Assembly (NCBI GenBank): GCA_947846985.1
Contig: CANTUZ010000006.1
Coordinates: forward strand, 43,445,707-43,509,706
Direction of reading: 5' to 3'
From: Fratercula arctica
Lineage: Eukaryota; Chordata; Aves; Charadriiformes; Alcidae
Length of the DNA: 64,000 bases
Positions 37,301 to 50,700 of this stretch are shown one piece after another. Under the pieces are notes generated by a model. That model saw nothing but the letters and a program-made list of their open reading frames with translations, was not told the origin of the DNA and searched no databases. The first letter of the stretch is position 1. Every line of letters begins with the position of its first letter. Made by a program: the position numbers and the translations under genes.

Positions 37301-40300
37301 TGCTGTAAATATTGAGGCCATCCAGGGTGATTAAATATTAAAAATGACATTTAAAGAAAGCCCCAGTTGCTGTGAGAGCTGAGCTTTCCTGGCTTTTGGC
37401 AAAGTGCAAGCTGATAGACAAGCTTTGTGTCCAGCCACTGGTGCTGGTTCTGCAGGAAAAAAGCAAGAAATCCCCCAGGAATTCCCATCTGGGGTTAGGG
37501 GTGGACGTCAGAGCCCTCTGTGGCCCCAGGACAAGGGCAACAGGTCCTGACCTTTAATGTTTCCTTACCTTTCCCTTGCTTAGCCAGCATCTGGCCAAAA
37601 CTTTCCAGCATCACAGAGATAGGAAAAAAAAAATAGATCCCAGGTCTTGAGGGCATTCATGGTGATGGGAATGGCTTTGGTGAGCTCAAAGAGGGGAAGA
37701 ACAACTCTATTTTACTGTCAACTTGCAGGGGATTTCTCCTGCAGGGACTTGTGGCATTCAGCTTGTGAGCCGTGATGTGGTTGTGCCGTCAGGCAGTAGG
37801 TTTACTAGGTGAGTTTCCAAAAAGCAAACCAGAACCAAAACACCCTAAACCCACAACAGAAAATCTTCCCCCTGACACGTGTGCCGACTCCCTGTGCAGG
37901 AAGGTGCCTGGCTGTCCAAATCTCCTCCCTCAAAAGCTTCTAGCATCACTGAGGGCAGTGATAGAGGCACTGCTCCAGCGTGAGAGTTCTTGTGATGAGT
38001 CAGGCAGTGGGATCTCTATGTTATAAAGCACTTGGTAAATTCAGTCTTATTTTGCATAGTGTCTCTCCAACAACTGGCATGAAACTCCTGAAGAAAATAT
38101 ATATAGAACAATTACAACAGTCCATTCAAACACTGCAGAAAATGAAGCGGATTTAAGGAGAAACCTTAAAACAGCCTACTTGCTTCAGGTATCACAAGGT
38201 AATTCATTCCCCCACAAGGAGCATAGTAATAAAGACTAAAGCTTTCCTGCCCAGGGTTTGACTTCTCGAGGTCAGGACTTTCACAAGGAGACAAGTTGCA
38301 GAGTAATAATTCAGGGAGAAGGCGCCTTACCCGAATACAAAGTCTTTCTGTGTGTAATAAAAATCCAGTGCGTGCGCAGCCCTTGGCTCCATTGTAATCA
38401 GAATTAAATAGCCTGACAGATACTGTTGATTTTTCAAAATTACTTTTGTACTGTACCATTAAATTCCACAACTGACTTAAATGCGAAGAGGAGGATGGGA
38501 GGGAGGGTGGGCTTGTGTGCAGTGTATGCGGGGTGGTACCCAAACCGGGGGGTCTCCTGCAGGCGGTGGGAAGGGAGGGGGTCATGGTCCAGCTCAGCCT
38601 TGTCTTGCTCCATTGTGGCCGCAGGGGCACGTCCCCAGTGCAGCCAGGGCTTCGTAGAGACCTTCGCCTGGCAAGGAGGTGAGCAGAGGCAGCAGGAAAG
38701 TGCTTTTCCACACTATCCGGTGACACCAAGCATAACTTTTTTAATTACCCTCTCTGACATGGCTTACTGTTTGTCAGTCTTGAAATAAAGTAGTATTAAA
38801 AGTCAGAAATTTATGGGATCTGCGCGCCTGTGGGAAGGTTGTAATTTCAGGCCATTGATTTAAAGGGGTATAAATCAGGAGGGAAGAATAAATAGAGTAC
38901 TTGTCAACTTTAAGATTGCAGGTGATGTGCGTTTTATTTGGTTGGGAATTTTTTGGAAGAGCGTATAGCCACTGTTTGCTTTAAGTGGAAATGATACAAA
39001 TGGGTTGCGTGCTGATCTCTGTCCGAGTGGGAATGAGCTCCTGACTACGTCTCATTCATTACCCTGCGAAACCCAAAGGGTGTCTGGGAGGCTCATCTGT
39101 TTGAAGATAAGTTGCTGCCTCTGCCATCTCTCATGACTCCAAGGTACTTGTAGTTCACTTTGTTCAACAAGGTAAACCTGTAGTAAGTGAAATGAAGGAG
39201 GCACTGCGTAAAAAGACCCAGGATGCCTTTGCACACTGGTGCTGTAAGTGTTGTGTTCACCAAAGCAGAGTATGTGGAGAGGGCAGAGAAATATGTGGCT
39301 TCCAAAAAAAAAAAAAAAAAACCCAAACAACCCCTAAAAAAACCCCCAAACATACAAATGACAGCTGTCACATTATCACAGAAGCCATGTATTGAATCTG
39401 AAAATACCCAACACAGATGAAATTCTGAAATAAATTTTACAAACCATGGGAGAGAATAAAAAGTTGGTTTCCTTCCATGTGGGTGAAATTCAATACAACT
39501 GTGCTCGTATTAGTGGCTTAAGTGACATACGGTGAATGCATGCTAATTTCAACTTTCCATCTGGAAACGTCACTTGTTAAATGGTGAAGTGTCCTCATCA
39601 TACTTTATTTCAGTAGGAAGGTACCTGAGGCTTTTGGAAACTTCAAATTTGAAAAGATATTTGCAGAGTGGCTGAAACCCATTTACTTAAACCAGTATTA
39701 ATGTGCATATTGGACTTACGGGTTTACCTATGAAGCTGGAGGTCTGCAAAGCCAAGGACAGAGGAATGCTCCTCTGCATGCCTGCTGAATCACTTATATT
39801 ATTTGTGACAACCTGGTATGTCCCTAGAGGTCAAGAAACATGAATGTGTGTCCCCTTCAATGGATTCCCATCAAGGACAGTCATGAAGAAGGATTTCTCT
39901 CGACTCAACAAATTTTTTTCACAGCCCCTGACATGTTCTGACTCAGCAGGTGAGTTGCCACTTAAGTTTATCCACCAATGGTCTTGGGAGAGACTTTTGT
40001 AATAAAAGTCAGTACCTGAGATTAGTGAGAGTTTTTGTTTAAGTTCCTGTTGGGTACAGGATTGCTTTCCAGCTGAGAGCAGATATTCAGTTTTGGCTTG
40101 GATCTTGCACTAGAATATAGGGCTGCCTACAGTTCCTGGTGTTTTCTTTTATTATTTTTTTTTTTCCTCAGTGTTTAATTCATTTAGCCACTCGTTAAAT
40201 CTGTGAGCAGAATTTTTCCTACAATTTTATGCCAAATGATCTTTAGATCTGCAAGAGAACTGTGGGCTTTTTATGTTATTGCCAAGTTTGCATTGAACCC

Positions 40301-41582
40301 TATTCGGTCTGCATCTCTGGTAACACTTCCAAAGCTGGAGATAATATTTCAAAATCCTGCTCTGAAGTTAACCCTTTTTCTTTGGTTGCCCTGTCAGATC
40401 AGCCAGGTCTGCATACAACCCCAAGCTGGGAACCATGGCAATGTAAGATAAATTAAAGATGATTAAACACTTTCTGGCTTCCCAGGGTGAAGGGCAAGTT
40501 GGGACACTGCAGCTAACTAATTGCTCCTGGGTTATATAGGAAATTTGTAGTATTGTAGGTACTTGAACCGACGTACGAGGCAAGTGTCCTATAATTGCAT
40601 CTTCAGCAGGCTGTGGATAAATCTGTTGCTCAGCCATCAATGGGATAATGGCCTTGCTTGTTCCCTGCCCTCCTCAGAGAGCAGGATTCAATGCAGGTGT
40701 TACTGTGACCACAAAAGCAGCGGATAATGGGGATTCTTCTTTCCTCCCCCCATTGCAGCTAGGAGGGTTTGAAGGTGGAAGTAGTCTACTGCACGTCCTC
40801 CAGACTGGTAACAACATGCAGTAGTGCTGATGGCCTGGTTGTGGGTGTGGGAAGCCCTAACCTACTTTTGCTGAGAAAGCATCAGTGGAAGAGTCATTAA
40901 CTTGTTGGTATCGAGAGGTTCTGCCACGTGTGTTGGCAGCAGCAGCGTGGTGTGTGTGGTGCCCCGCGCCCAAGGACTGGAAGTTGATGTAGGCTTGTCA
41001 TATCTGTGCTTTTAGGAAGACTGTAATGGAAAAGGGAACAGATGTTGTGACTAATTGTCTTTTTTTGTTCATTTAAGCTTCTCATCTCAAATGCCAAAGT
41101 ATTAAAATCTCAGTCCAGGAAGTTACAGTAAGAGAACTGAGCTCGTAAGGAAAATTTTGCCTTGGCTGCTGCTAAGTGTATTTCTCTGCAACTGATTTTT
41201 TTTTCTTACTGGACTTGAATTTTACTTCCTAACTCTGTTAAAAGAATATCTGAATACAATGTGCCCTTGAATTAACCAGCACCATCCTGTCCCCCCAGAG
41301 CATGTAAGTGGATTGCAACGTACTGCAGGCTTGCCCCGGGGCTCAGGTCGAGGGACGTGCTGTTGAGTTTTCCTGAGCAACACATGAGCTGAAGGTGCTT
41401 GTACGCAAATCTCCTCTCCTGACGATCCCCTCTGCACCGCATCCCCGCAGCTCATCACGTGGAATATCTGAGCACGTTTACTACGCTGTTGGGTCCTTTG
41501 TGCGGTTGGCTGGAGAGATCATTTTGCTGTTTGTCCCCGAGACACAGGAGGGATGGTACTAACCCCTTTCTCCTGCACACCA
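31398..41582. other. Intergenic, simple repeats only
   Basis: No gene recognised over 10 kb. Simple features are (TA)n at 33786-33802 and 37007-37022, A18 at 35855-35872, and A18 followed by A/C-rich sequence at 39304-39356. The longest frame (187 codons, minus strand 38166-38729) shows no domain or composition typical of a real protein. Confidence 0.6.
39304..39356 (+). repeat. A18 followed by A/C-rich tract
   Basis: Eighteen A, then blocks of ACCC, AACAACCCC and AAACCCCC. Same make-up as the tract at 22297. Confidence 0.9.
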
Positions 41583-41604
41583 CCCCCCCCCCCCCCCCCC
41601 CCCC
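41583..41604 (+). repeat. C22 homopolymer
   Basis: Twenty-two consecutive C after CTCCTGCACACCA. Such runs are prone to length error in assembly and can form i-motif or G-quadruplex on the other strand. Confidence 0.9.
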
Positions 41605-41754
41605 ATTTTCCTGTTCCCAAGGGGACAGCCAAATGCCGGTTTGGGGGGATAACTTTCTTCTGTTTGGGCATGTTGAATTCAAAACTTGGTATGCTAACAA
41701 GCTTGAACTTTCTAGGGTTGCAGTACAAAAAAACCCTGTTGGTTATGAATACGT

Positions 41755-41774
41755 GGGGGGGGGGGGGAGGGGGA
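41755..41774 (+). repeat. G13 run followed by AGGGGG
   Basis: Thirteen G, then A and five more G, 150 bases after the C22 run. It can form a G-quadruplex or pair with the C22 run. Confidence 0.9.
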
Positions 41775-44700
41775 AGACATGAAACATTCAAGGTGAATTT
41801 CTGCAAGAAACCTTGGAGCTGGGGAGCACGGTGGAGCCCCTGAGTCCTCCACTCCTGACTGGAAAGCACCTAAAAGCTGGATTTTATTTACCTGCCCTTT
41901 CTTTTTGAGTTCTGCTCTCTTCAGCCCCCCACTCCCTTGCGAAGCAGCCCATAAGGTGGTGGCACTTGAGCCAGCCTCGTGCTTGGCTTTGGCTGCAAAG
42001 GGCACGGATGTCTTTCACTGCAAACATTTAATTAGCCACAACCTAATAAGGCGATGTTTTGACACGCTGGGAGGCAAGCATCATTTTTGTACGGGAGAAA
42101 CATTTATGATAAAAAGCCCCACTTCTTTTGCTTGGTGTGCACACTCGGCAGAAATAAATCCGATCGTTGGTTTTAACGGGGGCTTGCTTAATGACAGACT
42201 TTCTTCTGCCATTCGCTCCCCTTCCACTCCTTGGTACCATTAAAGAAGAGGCTAAATAACACCTACATCTTCCCAAATCTGTGGATATCGCCTTTGCCCC
42301 AGTGCTGCCCAGCAGCTCAGCCCCCAGCTCCTGCCTGTCTCCTGCCTGCAGGCAAGAGCTATCGATTAACTCACCGTTAACTAAGCACACGCAAGATTGA
42401 GAATGCTAGCTTTATTTTAATACATGCATTTGTGTAAGACCTTTTGGTAACACTGAGATACGTACTTTTTTTTTTTTCCTCTTATAAGGATCTGCGATAA
42501 TGCAGCACCTCCTGGGGTTGTTAATACAGTTTAAAAACAAAACCGGGCTGGGTAATAGTATTCAAAATAATCCAAACAGTGCTATTTAACACACGAAGTT
42601 GCGTCTGGCTTTGTTCCAGTATAAATCTACCTGGCTATTAAATCTGCCATGACTGATGCAGTCCTTATTTTTCCAGGATGCATTAAGGGAACGGTGATTG
42701 AAAGATGACATGAAAATTATGTGGTGTTACTGCTGAGATATCTCTGATTATAGCTGCCTTTTACATCTTCTGTAAATTCCTGTGTTTGCTGTGTTATTTC
42801 CCTGCAAGGGTTTGTAAGTATTAAATTAATTTGACGGCATGAGGTTCTAAGAAACAGAAGATATTCGTGTGCCAAGAAAAACCTGTAAACACAGCCGTAT
42901 CTGAACTTCATCTCCTCCTCAGAAGCCTTGTTCCTGCGGTAGGTGAGCAGCTTGAGGAAAGGACCTAATCCAGGATGCAGCTGTGGGACTCTTGACTGAT
43001 TGCAAGAGGAGGTGTTACGGCAGAAACGGATTTGCTTTATTAAAGTTAATTTTTCCTTCCGTGGTTTCCCTGAAAATGTAGGGTTTATCCAGAGGGCATT
43101 GCAGAATATTCGTCTCTGTGTGTGTATACGCACACGTGCCTCATTTGCCAGCTACTTCTGCAGGGTCTGTCTTTCTTCTGATGGTTAGGACGTGGAGCAG
43201 CACCACCAGGATTTTAGTTTATTTAAGACGCAAACGGTGGAGGTCACTCAGGTGTTTATAAATGGTTTTCTGGCTAACTCCAGGACTGTTGCAGCCTGTT
43301 TCAGAAGGGCAACATCAAGTAAGAGGTGAAGGTCGGAACCGTGTAATTGAAAAATAAGGCGAACACAGCATCTGGTTTTCTTTTTGCTGCAGCATGAGAC
43401 TTCACCTCTACCTTGCTAAATAGCTCTTAAGAGAGATTATCATTAAAATCTGGCAGCGACTCCACTGGAGTACATCTGTGCGGTGCGAAATCAAATCTTT
43501 ATTTCAGTGTGGAACACTTGGATCGGCTGACTGATGGGTTTAAAAAAAAAGAAAAAAGAGAAAAAGGAAATCTATAGAAACAGTATTAAATAAACCCCAT
43601 TTTCAGTGCAAAGTTGGAATGATGAAGGTCACTGCAGCAATTCCGCCTTTGGTGAGCGACCAGGAAGGAACAGCGGCTCCTGTTCACCCTCCCACCCCTG
43701 GGAACCAGCTCAGGAAATGCAGAGTTGTTGTAATCCTGTTTTCCCCGGTGCTGGTGTGTGTAGAAATACATCCCTGCTCTAGAAAGCCCTTCCTGGGGCT
43801 CTGCCTCTTCCCGGGGCTGGATGCCTGCGGTTGCAAGAGGGGGGGACTAGGACCAGGGTGGGATGACCACTCGATTAACAAATGAATACAGCAAACAGAA
43901 TACTTTCAATGAGATACAGGACATATAGACTAGTTAATAATCCATTCTGTTTCTGTTTGAGTAGCATGCATTTTATTGCCTTTGCATTTTCTATTTAGCA
44001 GAAATTTTTCTTACAATTAGAAAATTAACTGATCTCTCGACTGTGACTATAAATTCTTATATTGCTGGATTGCTTAAAACAATTCAATCAATTGTTATAA
44101 TGAATGAAGAATTACTGTCTGATTAAGAACATAAGTGATTTTTTTTTTTTGCTGATCGTATTGCCAGAACTGGGGTATTTCAGATCAACAACGTGTTCTT
44201 TTAAAATTTCAAAGCTGCTGGCTTCCGAGTTGTGTGCCTACAGGAACAGGAATGTCCTTGGTGTGAAAGAGTTCACAGAGTGATGCTTGGAATGGTTGTG
44301 CCTTGTAGGGTTGGACATCAAAATCACACCTTGGGGTTATTCTGGCCCATCAGAGCTAATTGGCAAGTGCAAATGGAAAACAGTGACTGCTGGCAGAGAG
44401 ATATCCATTATAATCCTTGCAGTGATCTCTTCTTGGGGTCTATCTCATGTCATTGCCTTTCTCTTCTTCACGTTCAGTGACAAAATAGAAGAAAGAAAGA
44501 AAAAGCAGTAAATGGTTGAACAGAAAACAGTGGAATACAATTTTTTCTGTATACACATTCACTAAATATTTAAATGAAAAAAACGCTCTTTTTAGATACT
44601 GCAGATATTTTTCTGTAAGTAGTATTATTTCCAGTCATCTCAATTCAAGTGTATTAAATACAGTCCAAGTAGTTACTGTTCCTCTGCATAATAACAATCT

Positions 44701-47700
44701 GAAGAAGCTAACATGCTTGCAACTATTTTTTCCAGCAGAAGTAAACCTGCATTTTGTGGATACTGAAAGTTATGAAGTTGATGCGTGCAATGAGGCAGAA
44801 TGCTGATTTTTTTAGGTACTTACTCATTTAGTAGTTGAAAACAAGAAATGATGGCTGAATAGTACTGTTTTTGAATAAATATTATTCCATTATCCTCACT
44901 AATTCTTGACCTAGTTCAAAATTTCTTTTTACAAAGATTAGGTCATTAGTTATATTTTTTAAAAAAAATAATCCCATGGCATGTCCTGTCTTTAAAGAAG
45001 TAACTTGTGGAAATGTAGAGGGTTGGAAGTAATGGTTTTAATTTTCACTATGACTTCAACACTTCATGAAAGACTTGCTTTTTGTCACCATAAGGCAGAC
45101 TATGCCCTTTGCTTTAGAGGAGCGCAGCCAGCTGTGGCCTCTATTTAAAGTTAAGAGCTGCTGCCGTTAAACAGCTCTTTTAACGTGGCCTCTGCTTTGC
45201 ACAGATCTGTTACTGATACCTTCTTTATCCTGTTGGTTAGGAAAGATGAAGCTGCCTGGGTTGGCGAGAGGCACAAGCGCCGTTTCTGCAGGTTGTGCTG
45301 GGGGTGCTGGTCTCCTGGGAAGTCACTCGAAAAGCCAGTGGTTCATCCAAAGCATCGACTTCAGCAAGACCCTGCTCATGTAGGTGAGAGGGGCTGGTGG
45401 GTGTGCAAGGAACCATACGGTGTGTGTGGGAAGTGTTGGCACCAGACATGCAGTTGGCACCAAGCAACGCCGCTCTGTGCCCTCAGCCTCATCTCCGAAC
45501 CCAACGCTCGTTGAGGTGAGAAGTAGACCGTAGTTTGCCTGCCATAAGTAGTAAAAAAGGCACGTTTGAAGAGGTGGCTCAGCGCAATGAAGCCATAAAT
45601 GTCACATGGGCTACGGTGCTGGTCAACATGATGCTCTTATGAAGAGCTGTGTGTGTATTTTGGAATAAGTTTCAGGAGCAAATACAGTCTCTGGCATTTT
45701 CTCCTTCACGAGTAAGGACATAAGGTTCCTTTTGAGGCTCACAGGTCTCCGAAAGCTTGAACGTGCATTAAAAATGCACACTTTTTAGATTCCTGCTTCA
45801 TCACCTTGTCAGCTGCTATTGAGCTGCCATGGGGAAGGGGAGGGATGGTTTTGCCGCGTGTCAAGCAGTTGGCTAAAAATGCCTTGGCTCGACGGGGGGT
45901 GCTCTGAATGAAGGCTTTGCAGCGCAGCGCTAATCACTTTGGGAGGAGAGACTGAATACTCTTCAGCTGGGAGGGGGAATTATAAATACAGATATCAGAG
46001 CAAACACATTTTTGATGACAGAGGCTTTAAGACCCCTGAGAGGCGAGAGATCCAAGTAATGATAGGTGCACCTCATCTCTACAATTAATTGAAGGGCAAA
46101 TGAGAGGGAAGGCTAATGTCTGTGGGGTCCTTAGTGTGACACATTGTTGCTGAATTCCTGGGAAACGTGTAGCACTGTCTTAATAGTGAGCTTCCAAAAA
46201 AGCCGAAAGGATTCAATTCAGGGAGAAAGAAGAGATAAGAATGATTTAGGTGTCTGAGAAGCCCGGTGGAGGGGGTAATTGCTCACTGTAATTGAGGAGG
46301 AAGATCAAAAGAACTTGACACGAATGCTTGACTTAAAACAGTGGGAGGAATTATGAAGAGACTTCAGAAAAAGTAATTAATAAGGAAAAAAATTCTGTCT
46401 GTTTTGTAGCTGGAAGAAGTCACTTAGACATTTAGCTGGTCCAAAGACCTTCTGCTCTTTATCCTATAGAAAGGTAACTCATCATCCCTCGAGTCACACA
46501 GGAGAATTTGGTGTAGTTTGTTCTGGCTGCTTGCTCTTTGGCAGAGGAGCAAGCCACACTTCATGGTGCGTCAGCTTATGGAAGACCATCTCAAGCTACA
46601 TGTAAACTACTAAATTACTATTTGTACCCTAATACTTAAAGGATGAAAATTGCAGAACTGGGTAGTTTGGAAGGTTGAAAAACAGTGTTACAAAAAAAGA
46701 CTGGGGGGAGGAAGTTCAGGAAGAGACATACAGGGGAATAAAACCGCTCATTGGCATTTTCAAGCGGTAGAGCTGCTAAATTAAAGGCTAGAGTCTGACA
46801 TGCTTGCTTATGTTGAGTAAGCACTTTGATCCTGTTGATTTTAGTGTACTGATGCATGCTCATAGTGTTTTACTCCTTGAGGTACTTTAAATCCCTGATT
46901 TCAGTGAATCCCTTGAGGAGTAATCCTGCTTAGTATCAGGAGAGGTATTGGAAAACAGCAAGGCTGGTCATGTAAATTCAGGTGGTCTCAAAGTGTTGGG
47001 TTTTCTGTCCTTTACCAGTGACTTCAGCATTACTTATAACTCTAAAGAGGTTAAAGCATTCATTTTCGCTTGGGCGAAGTTTATCATTGGCTCCCTTCTA
47101 AGAAAAATGGGTGTTAGTTCAGAAGCTTGCAAAGTAACAGTTTTACTCTAGCTGTCCAAACGTTGTAAAAGCCCTGCAACTGGTACGGGGTGTCTGACGG
47201 GCAGGAAGATTTAAGGATTTTCCTTATGACTGGAGGGACGCAGACCTGTTCTGAAATAAAGGCTGTGTGTAAAGGACACTCATAGAAAGCATACAAGGCA
47301 ATTGAAAAACAAAGATGAGTGGTGATTTGTGCGGGTATGATTCAGTTGCACCAAGAGGTGCACCGAGGCGGGAAATGATGCCGTCCTTCCCTTTCAAGTC
47401 AGGAGCCAAACTAGCAAGAGGCTCCCCTGAGCCCTCTCCAGCATGTCACAGAGCAAGTGTGCTGCTCCACGGGGACGGGAAGGTTTTGCCTGAAAGGAAA
47501 AACGTGCCATCACCAAGGCTAACAAAAATGCTGTTTCAGAGTCATATAAGTTAGCCCAGGCACCCTCCTTCAGCATGCCTGTGGCTTTTGAAGTCTTAAT
47601 TTATGTTTCAATTCCCAAACAGCTAAGATCAGCTCATGGGAAAGACTGCAAAGATGTTCCCGTTAGTAGCATTGTTTAACCACCTCATTTACAAGGTACT

Positions 47701-50700
47701 TTGAGATGGTCCAGTGGGATGGCCCCTGTGCGTGTATTGGAGGACTGGCAGCCTGAGCTGCCCCCCAGAACTCAGCAAGATTCTTATACACCTCTCTTCT
47801 GCCCCAAACATACACAGTCCCTCCCAATGACTGTGTTTCATTCACATGTTCCCAAGAAAGTGGCCAAAAAATCCACGTGTTTTTGAGAGCCTGTTGATTG
47901 TGTTCCCTCTTGGTAGAGATTCTGTTCCCTCTTTTTCTCTGTTCCATCTTTTTTCCACAGCAGCCAGCATGCCGTAAGTGCTTCCGAAGATGAGCGTTGC
48001 ACTTTGGGCTGGATGGGAGGGTAATGAGGGACTTGTGTGGGACTCCTTCTGGAGGTGAAAATGAAAGGAATATGCAGCTTTTTATTTCCCCGGGAAGAAT
48101 TTATGCACATTGTTCAGAAGACAAAGGCAGATCAGTAGATTGGGTATGATGGTGGTGTTTGAGATTATAGCTTGACTTTGGGTGCTTATTTTCTTTCTTT
48201 TTTTTTTTTTTTTTATGTTATAACAGAAGCGCTGCTCATCTGCAGTGCTGGTACAGAGAGGGGGTCATGGCTGCATCTGCACCTGTTCCCTTCTCCTGAG
48301 AATAAAGCGCAAGATGACTAATGAAAAGCTGTATCCACCCACTTTTTGGAGCTCCAGCATGCCCCTTCTCAAAAAGTCTGTAGAGCTTAATAATTTTTTA
48401 CATGTTTTTACAGATCTCACCTGCATTTCCCCTGCTGTGGCAGAATGGACAAGCTGGTGCTCAGCTGCTGAGTGACTGGGGCTTTGGGCACCCAGGAGTG
48501 GCCACTTCCCAAACCACCCCCCAAGATCCCCCCTGTCCTGGAGGGGAGACAGTGCTTGGGGTGAGGAGCTGCTGTAGCTGTCCTGGCACACCTCAATGTA
48601 CGCAGGGCACATGTGCCTCCCTCCGCTCCTTTGGATTTAATTCCTGCACGGCAGCAAGACTAGGGCTGCGTTCCAAGCATTTAAAATTGAGAATTTTGTT
48701 ACATGCATATGTATTTTTAACAGGACATTGAGTTTGCGTTTTGGATTCAAAATGGTTTTCCTACCCAATATTTCTTGACTCAAGCTGGCCTGGGAGCCCC
48801 GACTGGCATTTGCAGTTGCAGCATCCTCAGCTGACAGCAGGAGACCATTTGCATGTTTTGCTCTCGTTCCTTGCATCTTCGTGTCTGGAAAGCAGATCAT
48901 TTTCTGGGAAGTGGTAAGTGGCACTAAGAACGGAATAAGGAGACTGGGGGCAGGTCGTCTCCGTTCGCAGGAAAAAGTTAATAAATGATGTGACAGGACG
49001 GAGTAGTATGAACATAAGTCTCTTTTGATCTTCACCGCTGGCTTACGAATCATGTGAATTTAAACAAATTTGATTATACCTCAATCTATTAGTGATACAT
49101 GCTGTCGTTACAGGTCTTCTGCATTTCTGTTTATAAAGCCCTATTTAACATACAACAGTCAAACTGTCATCAGTCTGCCAGAGATTTATTGTTCAAACCA
49201 CAGTTCATCACGCATCTTATTTCTTCCTAGACACTTCTAGCTTTGCATATGAATCTTTATCGTTCGCTAATGAGAGTTGTGGGGATTTGCAAAAGTGAGC
49301 TCTAGTTCACCTTGGCATTGATGAAATGTCAGTAGCGATAAATGCAGCACTGGCTTTGCAGTGGCGGAGAGGTTGTTTCCTTAGTGAGTTAAGATATAAA
49401 GGTAATAAAGAAGCCGTCACAATTTTCTTTGATACGTGAAATAAATTGTTATTTAAGATTTCGTCTGTACATTGTGATCCATGGCGATTTCTGTTCAGAA
49501 GCATCCACAAGCATTTTAACGCAACCCAATCCGCAACTATCTCTTTCTACAGAATGAAGTGTCTATTTTTAAATACAGTCTTCCATTTAAATTCTACCAA
49601 TACCTGGTGTCACTACAGATTGCTCCTTATTTGGTTTATAATCTTCAGTCTGCTGTCTATAGTACTTGAATCATATAGTAAATTTTGAAAACAATGAAGT
49701 ATTGCCATAGCTGTTAGACCATGTTCGTCTGTGTTTGACTTTGGAAAGACTTTGTCCTATCGTTTGTGGCTCTCATCCAAACCCTTACAACACATGATTT
49801 CATTTATAATTTTGTTCAACAATACAGGCACAGCAGGCTAGTCTGATGGTGACATGATAAAACAGTCCCTAGAATGGAAATAATAATAATAAAAAAATAA
49901 ACCCAGACTCTCTAAAGAAGAAGTGGTTGTACAGAGAAAGGGCAGATTCCTCAACGTAGATACTGGAGCTGGTAGATAATCAAGAATATAATGGATGATA
50001 CACCAATTATTAATTTTAAACAGGGCTTTAACTACTTGGCATGCTGTGCTTGTTGCTGCTCAGTGCCCAGGGGGTGGAGGAGGTTGAAGGAGATGCTGAG
50101 AGTGTGGCCGGGAGCAGGTCCCCGGCAGGCCAGGGGCAGGGGTCCAAGCCGGACAGCCCTGGAGGTTCCTGTCTGCTTGGAAATTCCTTTTTGGTGTAGT
50201 CACAGGGGATGGGGAGGTCAAAAGTTAACATTTTAGAATAAACATGGAAATCTGTGGCTTTAACTTTAGCTAGGCTTTAGGGGTATGTTTTATTCAAACT
50301 GCTGCTGAGTAGAGAATTTGTTTGATAAAATGGCAAAAATCCTGATTAGGATGAGCCTGAAGAAAGCTCAGCTGCAGATCCACATCCATGTTAATAGATG
50401 GCCTCTAATAATTGGCCTCACCTCCAGTGAGTTGTGATGTGGTTCCTTGTATTTCGGAAGCTGAGCTGGCTGCATAGTCCACACCTCGTGATAATGCGCA
50501 ACATCTGCAGCAAAGCCACGCTTGCATTTTGGACTACTGCCGTTAAGAGCTGATAGAGGTTATTACCATTTAAAATAGCAATAGGATGAATTGAGAGTTC
50601 CTCTGGGGGTTCATTATTATATGCTACCATGGATGGAGAAGTGTCTTGGTGCAGCGCAGCAGCAGGACCGCACAACGGCTTTTGTCCCAGGATGTTTCAC

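Noticed and set aside
38166..38729. 187-codon open frame on the minus strand
   Set aside because: No recognisable domain, and composition reads as translated non-coding DNA. Overlapping frames exist on the other strand.
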